In this document: positions 56,257-64,000 of the stretch, piece after piece
How positions within the stretch are numbered: position 1 is the first letter of the stretch
How the letters are laid out: the number at the start of each line of letters is the position of its first letter
Position numbers and translations under genes: made by a program
Assembly (NCBI GenBank): GCA_036375695.1
Contig: DASVBU010000042.1
Span: forward strand, 1 to 64,000
Reading direction: 5' to 3'
Source: ZC4RG35 sp036375695
GTDB taxonomy: Bacteria; Actinomycetota; Acidimicrobiia; Spongiisociales; ZC4RG35
DNA: 64,000 nt
Notes under the pieces: generated by a model
Seen by the model: only the letters and a program-made list of their open reading frames with translations
Told to the model about the DNA's origin: nothing
Database searches by the model: none

Positions 56257-58808
56257 CCCGAGGCGAGACGTTCGCGTCGGGCCGCGAGCAATTCGAGGGC
56301 CCGGTCGAGTGTCATGGTCGACGGGTCGTCACCCTTGCGCAACGATGCGTTGACCTCGCCGTCGGTGACGTAGGGCCCGAACCGGCCCGTCCGCACGGTG
56401 ATCTTCTTCCCCGTGCCGGGCTCTTCGCCGAGCTCGGCGAGCACCGACGAACGCGCCTGGCCGCGGCGGCGGGGCGGCTCGGCGAGGAGCTGCAGCGCCT
56501 CTTCGACCGTGATCGTGAACAGCTGCTCCTCGGTCTCCAGGCTGCGGCGGTCCTCGCCCCGCTGGATGTACGGGCCGTATCGACCGTTGAGGGCGAGGAT
56601 CTCGACGCCGTTCTCGTCGTGGCCGACGACACGCGGCAGCGAGAGGAGCCTGAGCGCGTCCTGGAGCCCCATCTCGTCGAGGGTCATGCCCCGGAGCAGC
56701 GACGCCCGCTTCGGCCGTTCGCTCGAGCCTTCCACCTGCTCGCCCAGCTGGACGTACGGGCCGAACCGGCCGGTCATGCCGTAGACGGTGAGCCCGGTCT
56801 CGGGGTCGCTCCCGAAGATCTTGGCCCCCGCGTTCTGGCTCTCGATCAACTCGATGGCCTTGGTCACGGTGAGCTCGTCCGGCGGCAGGTCGTCGGGGAT
56901 CGACGCCCGCTCGGTGCCCCGCTCCACGTATGGGCCGTAGCGGCCGACCCGGGCCACCACCTCGTTGCCCTCTTCGTCGACGCCGATCGGGATGGTGCTC
57001 ACCTCCCGGGCGTCGATCTCGTCGAGCCGCCGGGCGATGGTCTCACGGAGCCCATCGTCGCCGAAGTAGAAGGAGGACAGCCAGGGCACTGCCTCCTGCT
57101 CGCCGGCGGCGATGGCGTCGAGGTCGGCCTCCATGGCGGCCGTGAAGTCGTAGTCGACGAGTTGGGGGAAGTGCCTCTCCAGGAGCGTGACCACCGCGAA
57201 TGCGGTGAACGAGGGGACGAGGGCGGTGCCCTTCTTGAACACGTAGCCCCGGTCCTGGATGGTGGTCATGATCGAGGCGTAGGTGGAGGGCCGGCCCACG
57301 CCCAGCTCCTCGAGACGCTGCACCAGCGACGCCTCCGTGTACCGGGCGGGCGGCTTCGTGGTGTGGCCGGTCGGTTCGAGACGCTGGACCGACAGCGTCA
57401 CGCCCTCTTCGAGGGGGGGCAGGACGGCCTCGTCGTCTTGGGGCTCCTCTTCGTCCGATCCCTGGACGTAGGCGGCGAGGAAACCCGGGAACGTGATGGT
57501 TCGGCCGGAGGCGCCCCAGACGGTGTCCCGCCCGTCGGCGGTGGCGGCGCCGATGCGCACCGTCACGGTGACACCGACGGCGTCGGCCATCTGGGATGCC
57601 ATGGTCCGTCGCCAGATGAGGTCGTAGAGCTTGGCTTCGTCTGGACCAACCTCCCGGGCCACCTGCTCGGGTGTCTTGAAGGTCTCGCCGGCGGGACGGA
57701 TGGCCTCATGGGCTTCCTGTGCGCCTTTCACCTTGGAGGCGTAGCGACGCGGCGTCTCCGACAGGTATTGCTCGCCATAGATCTTGGCGACCTGCGCCCG
57801 TGCCGCGGAGACGGCGATGTCGGAGAGGTTGACGGAGTCGGTGCGCATGTACGTGATGTATCCGTTCTCGTACAGACGCTGGGCCACCGACATCGTCCGG
57901 CTGGACGAGAACCGGAGCTTGCGACCCGCCTCCTGCTGCAGCGTGGAGGTGCGGAAGGGCGGTTGCGGGCTCCGCTTGTAGGGCTTGGTGTTGACCGACC
58001 TGACCTGGAACGGGGCATCGATCAGTCCTTCGGCCAGGGCCTCCGCCTCCCGGCGACCCAGGACGAGCACTCCCTCCTTCGGTCGGCCCTGCTCGTCGAA
58101 GTCCCTGCCGGTGGCGACCCGGCTCTCGTCGATGCTGAGCAGCTCGGCGGAGAACGTGCGGTCGAGGTCGTCGGCGCGGGCGAAGATCCCGTCGACACCC
58201 CAGTAGTCGGCGGGGACGAAGCGGATCCTCTCCCGCTCCCTTTCCACCACGATGCGGACGGCGACGCTCTGCACCCGCCCCGCGGAGAGACGAGGCTGGA
58301 CCTTGCGCCACAGCACGGGGGACACCTCGTAGCCGTAGAGCCGATCGAGGATCCGCCTGGCCTCCTGGGCCTGGACCAGCCGCTCGTCCAGGTCCCTCGG
58401 GTTGGCGAACGCTTCCTCGATGGCGGGCTTGGTGATCTCGTGGAAGACCATGCGACGCACCGGCACCTTCGGCTTGAGCACTTCGACCAGGTGCCATGCG
58501 ATCGCCTCGCCCTCCCGGTCCTCGTCGGTGGCGAGATAGAGGACGTCCGCGTCCTGGAGGGCCTGCTTCAGCTTCTTCACCTGTTGCGACCGCTCCCTGG
58601 GCACGACGTAGAGCGGTCTGAAGTCGTTCTCCACGTCGACGCCGAGCCGCGCCCATTCACTGCCCCGGGCGGTGGCGGGTATCTCCGAGGCGGATCGGGG
58701 CAGGTCGCGGATGTGGCCCATGGAGGACTCCACCACCGCGTCCTGGAGGAACGAGGAGATGGTCCGCGCCTTCGTGGGCGACTCGACGATGACTAGGGGT
58801 TTGGGCAT
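56253..58808 (-). CDS. topA: DNA topoisomerase I
   Basis: 851 residues. Toprim domain (PLVIVESPTKARTI, EDREGEAIAWHL), active-site Tyr in YITYMRTDSVNLS (about 320), and a C-terminal part with repeated GRYGPYV/FGPY units (five copies from about 635 on) in place of Cys4 zinc fingers, as in actinobacteria. Relaxes negative supercoils. Essential. Located as in mycobacteria near tmk and holB. Confidence 0.95.
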   Translation of the reverse strand: MPKPLVIVESPTKARTISSFLQDAVVESSMGHIRDLPRSASEIPATARGSEWARLGVDVENDFRPLYVVPRERSQQVKKLKQALQDADVLYLATDEDREGEAIAWHLVEVLKPKVPVRRMVFHEITKPAIEEAFANPRDLDERLVQAQEARRILDRLYGYEVSPVLWRKVQPRLSAGRVQSVAVRIVVERERERIRFVPADYWGVDGIFARADDLDRTFSAELLSIDESRVATGRDFDEQGRPKEGVLVLGRREAEALAEGLIDAPFQVRSVNTKPYKRSPQPPFRTSTLQQEAGRKLRFSSSRTMSVAQRLYENGYITYMRTDSVNLSDIAVSAARAQVAKIYGEQYLSETPRRYASKVKGAQEAHEAIRPAGETFKTPEQVAREVGPDEAKLYDLIWRRTMASQMADAVGVTVTVRIGAATADGRDTVWGASGRTITFPGFLAAYVQGSDEEEPQDDEAVLPPLEEGVTLSVQRLEPTGHTTKPPARYTEASLVQRLEELGVGRPSTYASIMTTIQDRGYVFKKGTALVPSFTAFAVVTLLERHFPQLVDYDFTAAMEADLDAIAAGEQEAVPWLSSFYFGDDGLRETIARRLDEIDAREVSTIPIGVDEEGNEVVARVGRYGPYVERGTERASIPDDLPPDELTVTKAIELIESQNAGAKIFGSDPETGLTVYGMTGRFGPYVQLGEQVEGSSERPKRASLLRGMTLDEMGLQDALRLLSLPRVVGHDENGVEILALNGRYGPYIQRGEDRRSLETEEQLFTITVEEALQLLAEPPRRRGQARSSVLAELGEEPGTGKKITVRTGRFGPYVTDGEVNASLRKGDDPSTMTLDRALELLAARRERLASG

Positions 58809-58853
58809 CGGATCTATGAGTTGACCGGAACGTTGTACCGAATGTCAATACGG

Positions 58854-58868
58854 ATGATGCGTCATCAT
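58854..58868. promoter_or_regulatory. Dyad in the topA-tmk divergent gap
   Basis: ATGATG-CGT-CATCAT is a perfect inverted repeat with a 3-nt centre, 8 nt before the TACCGT box (58876-58881) of tmk. A possible regulator site. Confidence 0.4.
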
Positions 58869-58888
58869 CGATGGTTACCGTGGCTCGC

Positions 58889-59482
58889 GTGAGCCGGTAC
58901 ATCGCCCTCGAGGGTGTCGACGGCAGCGGGAAGAGCACCGTCGTCACGGCCCTGGCCACCCGTCTCCGGGAGATGGGGGAGACCGTTGTCACGGTCCGGG
59001 AACCGGGCGGGACGCCGGCCGGCGAGGTGATCCGGGGCCTGCTCCTCGACACCGCCCACCTGGACCTGCGGGCCGAAGTCCTGTTGTTCGCCGCCCAGCG
59101 GGCGGTGCTGGCGGACGAGGTGGTACGTCCCGCCCTGGAGCGCGGCGACTGGGTGGTCAGCGACCGCACCTACTACTCCTCCCTCGCCTATCAGGGTCGG
59201 GCGAGGGGCGTCGGGGAGGAATGGGTCCGCCAGGTCAACGAGTGGGCGGTGGATGGTCTCGTGCCCGATCTCGTCGTGATCCTCGACGTCGACCCCGAGG
59301 AGGCGCTGCAACGCCAGCATCGAGCCGACCGGATCGGGAGCGAGGGCGTCGACTTCCAGCTGCAGGTCCGAGCCGCCTACCTCGACATGGCGGAGAGGGA
59401 GGCGGAGCGAGTCCTGGTCCTCGAGGGGGGCATGGGGGTGGAGGAGATGGTGGATGCCATCCTGGAGAGGCTGGGGAGATGA
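58889..59482 (+). CDS. tmk: Thymidylate kinase
   Basis: 197 residues. P-loop ALEGVDGSGKSTVV, the DRx motif SDRTYYSSLAYQG and the LID region RADRIGSEGVDFQ. Phosphorylates dTMP. GTG 58889 is chosen because TACCGT lies 7 nt upstream (leaderless); a start at 58871 would precede the -10 box. ATGA overlap with holB. Confidence 0.94.
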   Translation: MSRYIALEGVDGSGKSTVVTALATRLREMGETVVTVREPGGTPAGEVIRGLLLDTAHLDLRAEVLLFAAQRAVLADEVVRPALERGDWVVSDRTYYSSLAYQGRARGVGEEWVRQVNEWAVDGLVPDLVVILDVDPEEALQRQHRADRIGSEGVDFQLQVRAAYLDMAEREAERVLVLEGGMGVEEMVDAILERLGR

Positions 59483-60513
59483 GCGGGCTCTTCGACGACG
59501 TCATCGGTCACGAGCGCGTGATCGCGCTCCTCGAGTCGGAGATCGCCTCGCCGTCGCAGGCCTACCTGTTCGTCGGGCCCTCGTCGATCGGGAAGGCCAT
59601 GGTGGCCGTCCGCTTCGCCGCCGGGTTGTTGGAGGCTCTCACCGATGGCGACGAGGCGAAGGAACGCTCACGACGACTCGCTTTGGCCCGATCTCACCCC
59701 GACCTGGTGGTGGTCGAGCCGGACGGGGTGGCGAGCATCGGGGTCGACCAGGCCCGGGAGGTGGTGCGCAAGGCGTCGATGGCGCCCGTCGAGGGCGCCC
59801 GCACCGTCTTCTTGATCCCCGAGGCCGGCACCCTCACGGAACAGGCCGCCAACGCCCTGCTCAAGACGCTCGAGGAGCCGGGTTCCACCGTCGTGTTCCT
59901 CTTGGTCGCCGAGTCCGAGGATCAGTTCCCGGCAACGATCGCGTCCCGTTGCCGGGTGGTGCGGATGGGCCGCGTGCCCATCGACGAGGTGACAGGAGCG
60001 CTGGTGGCCAGGGGCCTCGACCGGGATCGTGCCCAAGGTCTGGCCGTCGTCTCGGGTGGTCGTCCCGGCCTGGCGCTGGCCCTGATGACCAGGCCCGAGG
60101 TGGCGGGGTTCCGAGACTTCTGGCTCGCGATACCGAGGATGGTCACGGCGCGGCCGGGCGACGCCCAGCGTCTCGCCGGCGTGGTTCTCGAGGAGATCGC
60201 CCCGCTGATCGAGGATGCCATCCCGGACGACCTGGACAAGGATGCGGCCCAGAGGCACAAGCGTCGGATCGAGATGTCCTTGCTCGTCACCGGCCTGGAA
60301 ATCCTGGCCTCCTGGTACGCCGACGCCGCCTCGCTCCAGGTGGGTGGCCCGATCCGGAACACCGACGTCGACCTCAACCACTTCACCGACGTCTCCCCGC
60401 GCAAGGCGGTGCAGGCGGCGGAGCTGGCACTGGGCGCCGTGGTCGACATTCAGGCCAATCTCCGCCGCGAGTTGGTGCTCACCAACCTCTTCGCCGAGCT
60501 CGGCTCGGATTAG
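59479..60513 (+). CDS. holB: DNA polymerase III subunit delta'
   Basis: 344 residues. FDDVIGHERVIALLESEI, a P-loop-like GPSSIGKAMVAVRFA (GKA rather than GKT, so ATP binding is probably lost as in delta'), EQAANALLKTLEEPGSTVVF and SRCRVVRMG (sensor). Clamp-loader subunit. The four-Cys zinc module usual between P-loop and Walker B is absent. Translationally coupled to tmk. Confidence 0.9.
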   Translation: MSGLFDDVIGHERVIALLESEIASPSQAYLFVGPSSIGKAMVAVRFAAGLLEALTDGDEAKERSRRLALARSHPDLVVVEPDGVASIGVDQAREVVRKASMAPVEGARTVFLIPEAGTLTEQAANALLKTLEEPGSTVVFLLVAESEDQFPATIASRCRVVRMGRVPIDEVTGALVARGLDRDRAQGLAVVSGGRPGLALALMTRPEVAGFRDFWLAIPRMVTARPGDAQRLAGVVLEEIAPLIEDAIPDDLDKDAAQRHKRRIEMSLLVTGLEILASWYADAASLQVGGPIRNTDVDLNHFTDVSPRKAVQAAELALGAVVDIQANLRRELVLTNLFAELGSD

Positions 60514-60564
60514 ACGCCTGACCGCAGGTCGGGGGTGGGGAGGCGGCGAACCCGTGGATCCGCG

Positions 60565-61065
60565 TCACCTCAGCTGCCCGCGGATCTCCCCACCGGGGTT
60601 GAGCACCGTGTGGACGTTGACGTAGGCGCCACCGGACCGCATCTTCTCGAGGAGGTCGTCGAAACCGGAGATGCCACCCGGGCAAACCGCCGAGTCGGGG
60701 ATGGGGATGACGTCTTCCGGCGTGATGGTCCCCTGGGAGAGGATCCCGTCGACGTCGACCGGATCGCTGGGACCGAAGAGGAAGACCGTCACCGGGCCGT
60801 TGACGTCGGATGAGCCACAGTGGATGTGGGCCATGATGACGTCCTCGATGTTGGCGACGATCAGCTTGAAGCCCATCGAGTCGCCATCCCTGTCCAGCTT
60901 GAACATCACCTGGCCCTGGCCGGCGCTGCCCGTGGCCGGGATCTCGTTGTCGCCGGTGAGATGGGCGGAGAAGTTCCTCTGATCGGCCGGCTTGCCGGCC
61001 ACGGCCGGCGCGAGGGCCAGGGTGACCATGGCGGTGAGGACCGCCACGAAGGCGAGTCGTCGCAT
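60565..61065 (-). CDS. Exported CHRD-domain protein
   Basis: 166 residues. Signal peptide (MRRLAFVAVLTAMVTLALAP AVA-type cleavage). The rest is a CHRD domain: FSAHLTGDNEIPATGSAGQG, AHIHCGSSDVNGPVTVFLFG, ending VHTVLNPGGEIRGQL. Function in bacteria unknown; often extracellular. AAAGGAGCAGACG stands before ATG 61065. Confidence 0.87.
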   Translation of the reverse strand: MRRLAFVAVLTAMVTLALAPAVAGKPADQRNFSAHLTGDNEIPATGSAGQGQVMFKLDRDGDSMGFKLIVANIEDVIMAHIHCGSSDVNGPVTVFLFGPSDPVDVDGILSQGTITPEDVIPIPDSAVCPGGISGFDDLLEKMRSGGAYVNVHTVLNPGGEIRGQLR

Positions 61066-61133
61066 CGTCTGCTCCTTTCGAGCCTGCACGCTCTCCGGGT
61101 GTGCAGTACGAGAGGTCGCGACGATCGGTTCGG

Positions 61134-61205
61134 AGCCGGAGAGGGGATTCGAACCCCTGACCTATTCATTACGAGTGAATTGCTCTACCCCTGAGCTACT
61201 CCGGC
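61134..61205 (-). tRNA. tRNA-Thr (anticodon CGT)
   Basis: On the minus strand, GCCGGAG (5') pairs with CTCCGGC (3'); D arm TAGCTCAGGGGTAGAGC; anticodon stem ATTCA / TGAAT with loop CTCGTAA, anticodon CGT reading ACG; T arm GGTTCGAATCC. CCA is not encoded. 72 nt. Confidence 0.95.
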
Positions 61206-61295
61206 GGTGCCCAAATCGTACCGACGCCGGAGGCGATCTGGTAACCGGACGGCCGGCCCGGTCGCTGCAGCGAGCCGGCCGTCCGGAGCATCGAT

Positions 61296-62699
61296 CTACT
61301 CCTCGACGATGAGGGCCGTGATCATCCCGAACATCGTCCCGTCGGGCTTCTCCACATGGCTGAAGATGTGGCAGTGCCAGACCCACGTACCGGGCTGCTC
61401 GGCGAGGACGAGGACCGTGTACCTCTCACCGGGCGCCACGTCGAGCGTGTCGACGTAGTACGGGGACTCGAGCGGGAAACCGTCCTTGGCGATCACCAGT
61501 TGACGGTTGTTGTGCAGGTGCATGGGGTGGTTCATCAACCCCTCGTTCATGTAGTGCACCATCAGCGCCTGGCCCTGCTTGAGGACGTACGGCTTGGTCG
61601 CCGGGAACGACTTGCCGTTGAGGCTGAAGCCGATGTTCCCGGAGTCGTTGGTGACCAGGACCTCCTCGCCGACCACGTCCCACCCGTCGGGGATGGGCAT
61701 CTCGCCCACGAGGAACGCACCGGCGAGGCCGTTGGGCACCTGATGGAGGCCCATGTCGTGGCCGTGGTACATGGCCACCGACTCTTCGGGGACGATGAAG
61801 GAGACCTCCCACGTCTCGCCCGGGCGAATGGGGGTCGGCTGGGTGATGAACCCGACGCCGTCGGCCTCGATCGGGTGCCTGCGCAGGCCGTGCGGGTGCC
61901 ATGAGGTGATCATGTCGAGGCGGTTCTCCACCACGATCTTGACCCGGTCGCCGACGTCGACCTTGATGGTCGGCCCGGGGATCTGGCCGTTGTAGGCGAT
62001 CCCGTCGACCACCTTGCCTGGCTCGACCTCCCACTTGATCTCGTCGACGACGAGGTGGAACTCCTTGGTCCCGTCGGGGAGGACGTTGGGATCCATGAGC
62101 TGGGCGCCGAGGCCCTCGGTCCGGGCAGGGAAGGTCTGCACGGACCTCTTCATGTTCTCCTCGAGCTCCTGCCAGGTCAGCCACACGGAGCCGCCGTGGC
62201 CGCCGTCATGGCCACCGGAGCCTTCGGAGCCGGGGTCGGCGCCCTCCTCGACCGTGATGTCCAGGGTCATGCCCGCGCCGGCGTGGCCGGGGACCTCGCA
62301 GGTGATGGTGTAGGTGCCGGGCTCGAGGTTGCCGACATCGAGCATGTGGCTCTCGCCGTTGTTGAGATCCGGTGTCTGGAAGCCCTCGAACTTCAGGTTG
62401 TGGAAGACGGCGCCCTCGTTGATGACCTCGAAGACGGTGGGCCCGGGTGGGATCTCCGTGGGGCCGGTGATCGAGAACTCGTTGAGGGTGTAGGTCACGA
62501 CTTGCGGCGTGTCCTGGGGTGTCTCTCGTGGTGTCGTCGTCCCGGTGCCGGGCTCGGAGGCGCCGTCGCCACCGGCGCGCACGGCGGCCATCCCCGCCAG
62601 GAACGCGGTGACGACGGCCACCATCCCGATGAGCAGGAGGAGACGATCGAAAGTCCTTCCGCCCGCGCTGGAATCAGGTGACTGTGATCGGGTCGTCAT
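61296..62699 (-). CDS. Multicopper oxidase with N-terminal cupredoxin
   Basis: 467 residues. N-terminal membrane anchor (about 20-42), a plastocyanin-like domain (about 70-155: VFHNLKFEGF, TYTITCEVPGHAGAGM), then two cupredoxin domains with copper ligands SWHPHGLRRH, MYHGHDMGLHQVP, MNHPMHLHNN and WHCHIFSHVEKPDGTM. The order matches three-domain oxidases or copper nitrite reductase-like proteins; the T2/T3 site (HCHIFSH) favours an oxidase. Extracytoplasmic. ATG 62699. Confidence 0.87.
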   Translation of the reverse strand: MTTRSQSPDSSAGGRTFDRLLLLIGMVAVVTAFLAGMAAVRAGGDGASEPGTGTTTPRETPQDTPQVVTYTLNEFSITGPTEIPPGPTVFEVINEGAVFHNLKFEGFQTPDLNNGESHMLDVGNLEPGTYTITCEVPGHAGAGMTLDITVEEGADPGSEGSGGHDGGHGGSVWLTWQELEENMKRSVQTFPARTEGLGAQLMDPNVLPDGTKEFHLVVDEIKWEVEPGKVVDGIAYNGQIPGPTIKVDVGDRVKIVVENRLDMITSWHPHGLRRHPIEADGVGFITQPTPIRPGETWEVSFIVPEESVAMYHGHDMGLHQVPNGLAGAFLVGEMPIPDGWDVVGEEVLVTNDSGNIGFSLNGKSFPATKPYVLKQGQALMVHYMNEGLMNHPMHLHNNRQLVIAKDGFPLESPYYVDTLDVAPGERYTVLVLAEQPGTWVWHCHIFSHVEKPDGTMFGMITALIVEE

Positions 62700-62777
62700 G
62701 CCGGGAATCTCACCCCGGCCCCCCCTCGAACGACAGGGACGAAAGTCCCGAAAACCGCGGCTACCGTGCCACCGCAC

Positions 62778-63356
62778 ATGGCCGACAAGGCGACCTTCGA
62801 AGAGGACGCCCTCCAATACGCCCGGCAGCTCTACTCGGCTGCGTTGAGGATGACCCGCAACCCCGCCGACGCCGAGGACCTGGTGCAGGAGACGTTCCTC
62901 AAGGCGTATCGCGCCTATGACTCCTTCGAGGCGGGCACCAACCTGAAGGCCTGGCTGTATCGCATCCTCACCAACACCTTCATCAACAAGTACCGGGCCG
63001 AGTCCCGTCGGCCCAAGGAGTCGGAGCTCGGTGACGTGGAAGACCTCTACATGTACCGGCGCATCGCGGTGGGCGACAGCGCCGAGGCGTCCCGGAGCGC
63101 CGAGGAGCGGGTTCTCGACGGCCTGGTGGAGGAGGACATCAAGCGGGCGGTCGAGGACCTTCCGGAGATCTTCCGGATCCCCGTGCTGCTCGCCGATCTG
63201 GAAGGATTCTCGTACAAGGAGATCGCCGAGATCCTCGACATCCCGATCGGTACGGTGATGTCGCGGCTCCACCGGGGAAGAAAGGCGATGGAGAAGAGGT
63301 TGTGGGATTACGCGGAGCAGCGAGGCCTGCTCCCCGACGAGGCTGAAAGACCATGA
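62778..63356 (+). CDS. sigR: ECF sigma factor, SigR/SigH-like
   Basis: 192 residues. Region 2 (QLYSAALRMTRNPADAEDLV, ETFLKAYRAYDSFEAGTNLK, AWLYRILTNTFINKYR) and region 4 (PVLLADLEGFSYKEIAEILD IPIGTVMSRLHRGRK) match actinobacterial SigR/SigH, controlling the thiol-oxidative stress regulon. TACCGT (62762-62767) is 10 nt before ATG 62778; GGGACGAAAGTCCC hairpin lies upstream. ATGA overlap with rsrA. Confidence 0.93.
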   Translation: MADKATFEEDALQYARQLYSAALRMTRNPADAEDLVQETFLKAYRAYDSFEAGTNLKAWLYRILTNTFINKYRAESRRPKESELGDVEDLYMYRRIAVGDSAEASRSAEERVLDGLVEEDIKRAVEDLPEIFRIPVLLADLEGFSYKEIAEILDIPIGTVMSRLHRGRKAMEKRLWDYAEQRGLLPDEAERP

Positions 63357-63586
63357 GTTCCTGCGACGAAGCGCTGGCCAACCTCTATGCGTTCCTCGAC
63401 TCCGAACTGGACGAGGTGACCGCCGAGGAGATCAAGGCCCATCTCGACCACTGCGGCGGATGTGGCCGTCCGTTCGATTTCGAACGCAGACTCCGCGAGG
63501 TGATCCGGGCCAAGCTCGACGAAGATGTCCCCGACGAGATCATCGTCAGGATCAGGACGGTCATCGCCCTCGAGGCTCACGGCTGA
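63353..63586 (+). CDS. rsrA: Mycothiol-system anti-sigma factor RsrA
   Basis: 77 residues. HLDHCGGC gives the H-x3-C-x2-C zinc motif, with another Cys at position 4 (MSSCDEALANLYAFLDSELD). Oxidation of the cysteines releases SigR. Its presence supports an actinobacterial host using mycothiol. Overlaps sigR by 4 nt. Confidence 0.9.
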   Translation: MSSCDEALANLYAFLDSELDEVTAEEIKAHLDHCGGCGRPFDFERRLREVIRAKLDEDVPDEIIVRIRTVIALEAHG

Positions 63587-63624
63587 GGTTCGTCCCCGTC
63601 GAGTGGGGCATTAGGCTCCCCATC

Positions 63625-63942
63625 ATGAAGCGTGCCCTGGTCCGGAAGGCCGTCCTCATCGCCTTCGTCATCGCTCTCTTCGTGATCGCCCTTCCTGCCG
63701 TCGCCCAGGAGGGGACGACGACCACCACCGCTCCCGCGTCTTCGACCACGGCCGCTCCGGCGGAGCAGCTGAATCCCGCCATCCCGGCCGACACCACCGT
63801 CCCTCCGCCTTCGACCCCGGACTGGACGTACCGCTATCTCATACCGACCGGTCTCGTCATCGCCGGTCTCGTCGTGGTGATCACCTCGATCCGGTACTTC
63901 ACCAACGTGGTGCGGAAGCGGTACCGCATCATCGAGGAGTGA
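63625..63942 (+). CDS. Small membrane protein with Thr/Pro-rich loop
   Basis: 105 residues. An N-terminal signal/helix (about 8-27), a Thr/Ala/Pro-rich exported stretch (about 28-63) and a second helix (about 71-91) followed by basic residues (VRKRYRIIEE). Not recognised. TAGGCT (63612-63617) is 7 nt before the ATG, a leaderless start. Confidence 0.6.
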   Translation: MKRALVRKAVLIAFVIALFVIALPAVAQEGTTTTTAPASSTTAAPAEQLNPAIPADTTVPPPSTPDWTYRYLIPTGLVIAGLVVVITSIRYFTNVVRKRYRIIEE

Positions 63943-64000
63943 CACTCGTCCGGTCCGTCGAGGACCGCATCGTCGCCCGACTGGCCGGCTCCTATCCCCT
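63939..64000 (+). CDS. Start of an unidentified gene (partial)
   Basis: GTG 63939 overlaps the previous stop (GTGA) and opens MTLVRSVEDRIVARLAGSYP, running off the window. Too short to identify. Confidence 0.4.
   Translation, partial: MTLVRSVEDRIVARLAGSYP

Noticed and set aside
58806..58820. Leaderless TANNNT promoter for topA
   Set aside because: The nearest TA-box is only 2 nt from the ATG and lacks the final T, so it does not fit the spacing seen elsewhere.

Overview
The window is a high-GC bacterial chromosome segment, almost certainly Actinomycetota. Signs are the rpmG / tRNA-Trp / secE / nusG / rplK-rplA / rplJ-rplL order, NusG with an acidic N-terminal extension, a mycothiol-type SigR-RsrA pair, a PpgK-type glucokinase, the HAD phosphatase / Tad pilus / topA / tmk / holB neighbourhood known from mycobacteria, and frequent leaderless genes with a TANNNT box 6-10 nt before ATG or GTG. 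An early-branching class such as Acidimicrobiia fits, but that is inference.

Layout. 1-4128: end of tuf, rpmG with a terminator, a double hotdog (MaoC) protein, an ECF sigma/anti-sigma pair, a polytopic membrane protein, a tiny zinc-ribbon protein and tRNA-Trp. 4130-6709: a 2.6 kb block with a second ECF sigma and its membrane partner, bounded by a 48-bp direct repeat of the 3' part of tRNA-Trp, so it looks like an island or its remnant inserted between tRNA-Trp and secE. 6731-10626: secE-nusG-rplK-rplA and rplJ-rplL with an L10 leader. 10847-24739: metabolism and housekeeping (pepN, serB, gnd, ppgK, hflX, maeB, an Nfu-like/ferredoxin reductase fusion), then a MarR/YceI divergent pair with visible operators and a membrane-anchored XRE regulator. 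24740-25015: a structured intergenic RNA candidate with two overlapping tiny ORFs. 25019-34000: cysteine synthase-like enzyme, heme A synthase, DUF255 protein, SixA, an RpoD-family sigma factor, CBS and DUF1761 proteins, and a HerA-like ATPase. 34120-47967: heterodimeric ABC exporter, Nudix, a single-chain E1 alpha/beta dehydrogenase, hisC, a kinase/PRTase/DUF3237 cluster, enoyl-CoA hydratase, HU, GDPD and IspD. 47931-52481: a compact Tad pilus operon. 52504-60513: PolX, ferritin-like protein, PIN-PhoH, topA, tmk, holB. 60565-64000: CHRD protein, tRNA-Thr, multicopper oxidase, SigR-RsrA and a membrane protein.

Two genome-wide signals stand out besides genes: a family of intergenic arrays of the 7-bp unit GGTACNN, often in facing pairs, at five places; and recurrent leaderless promoters, including closely spaced divergent pairs. 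No CRISPR, rRNA, IS transposase or integrase gene was seen.
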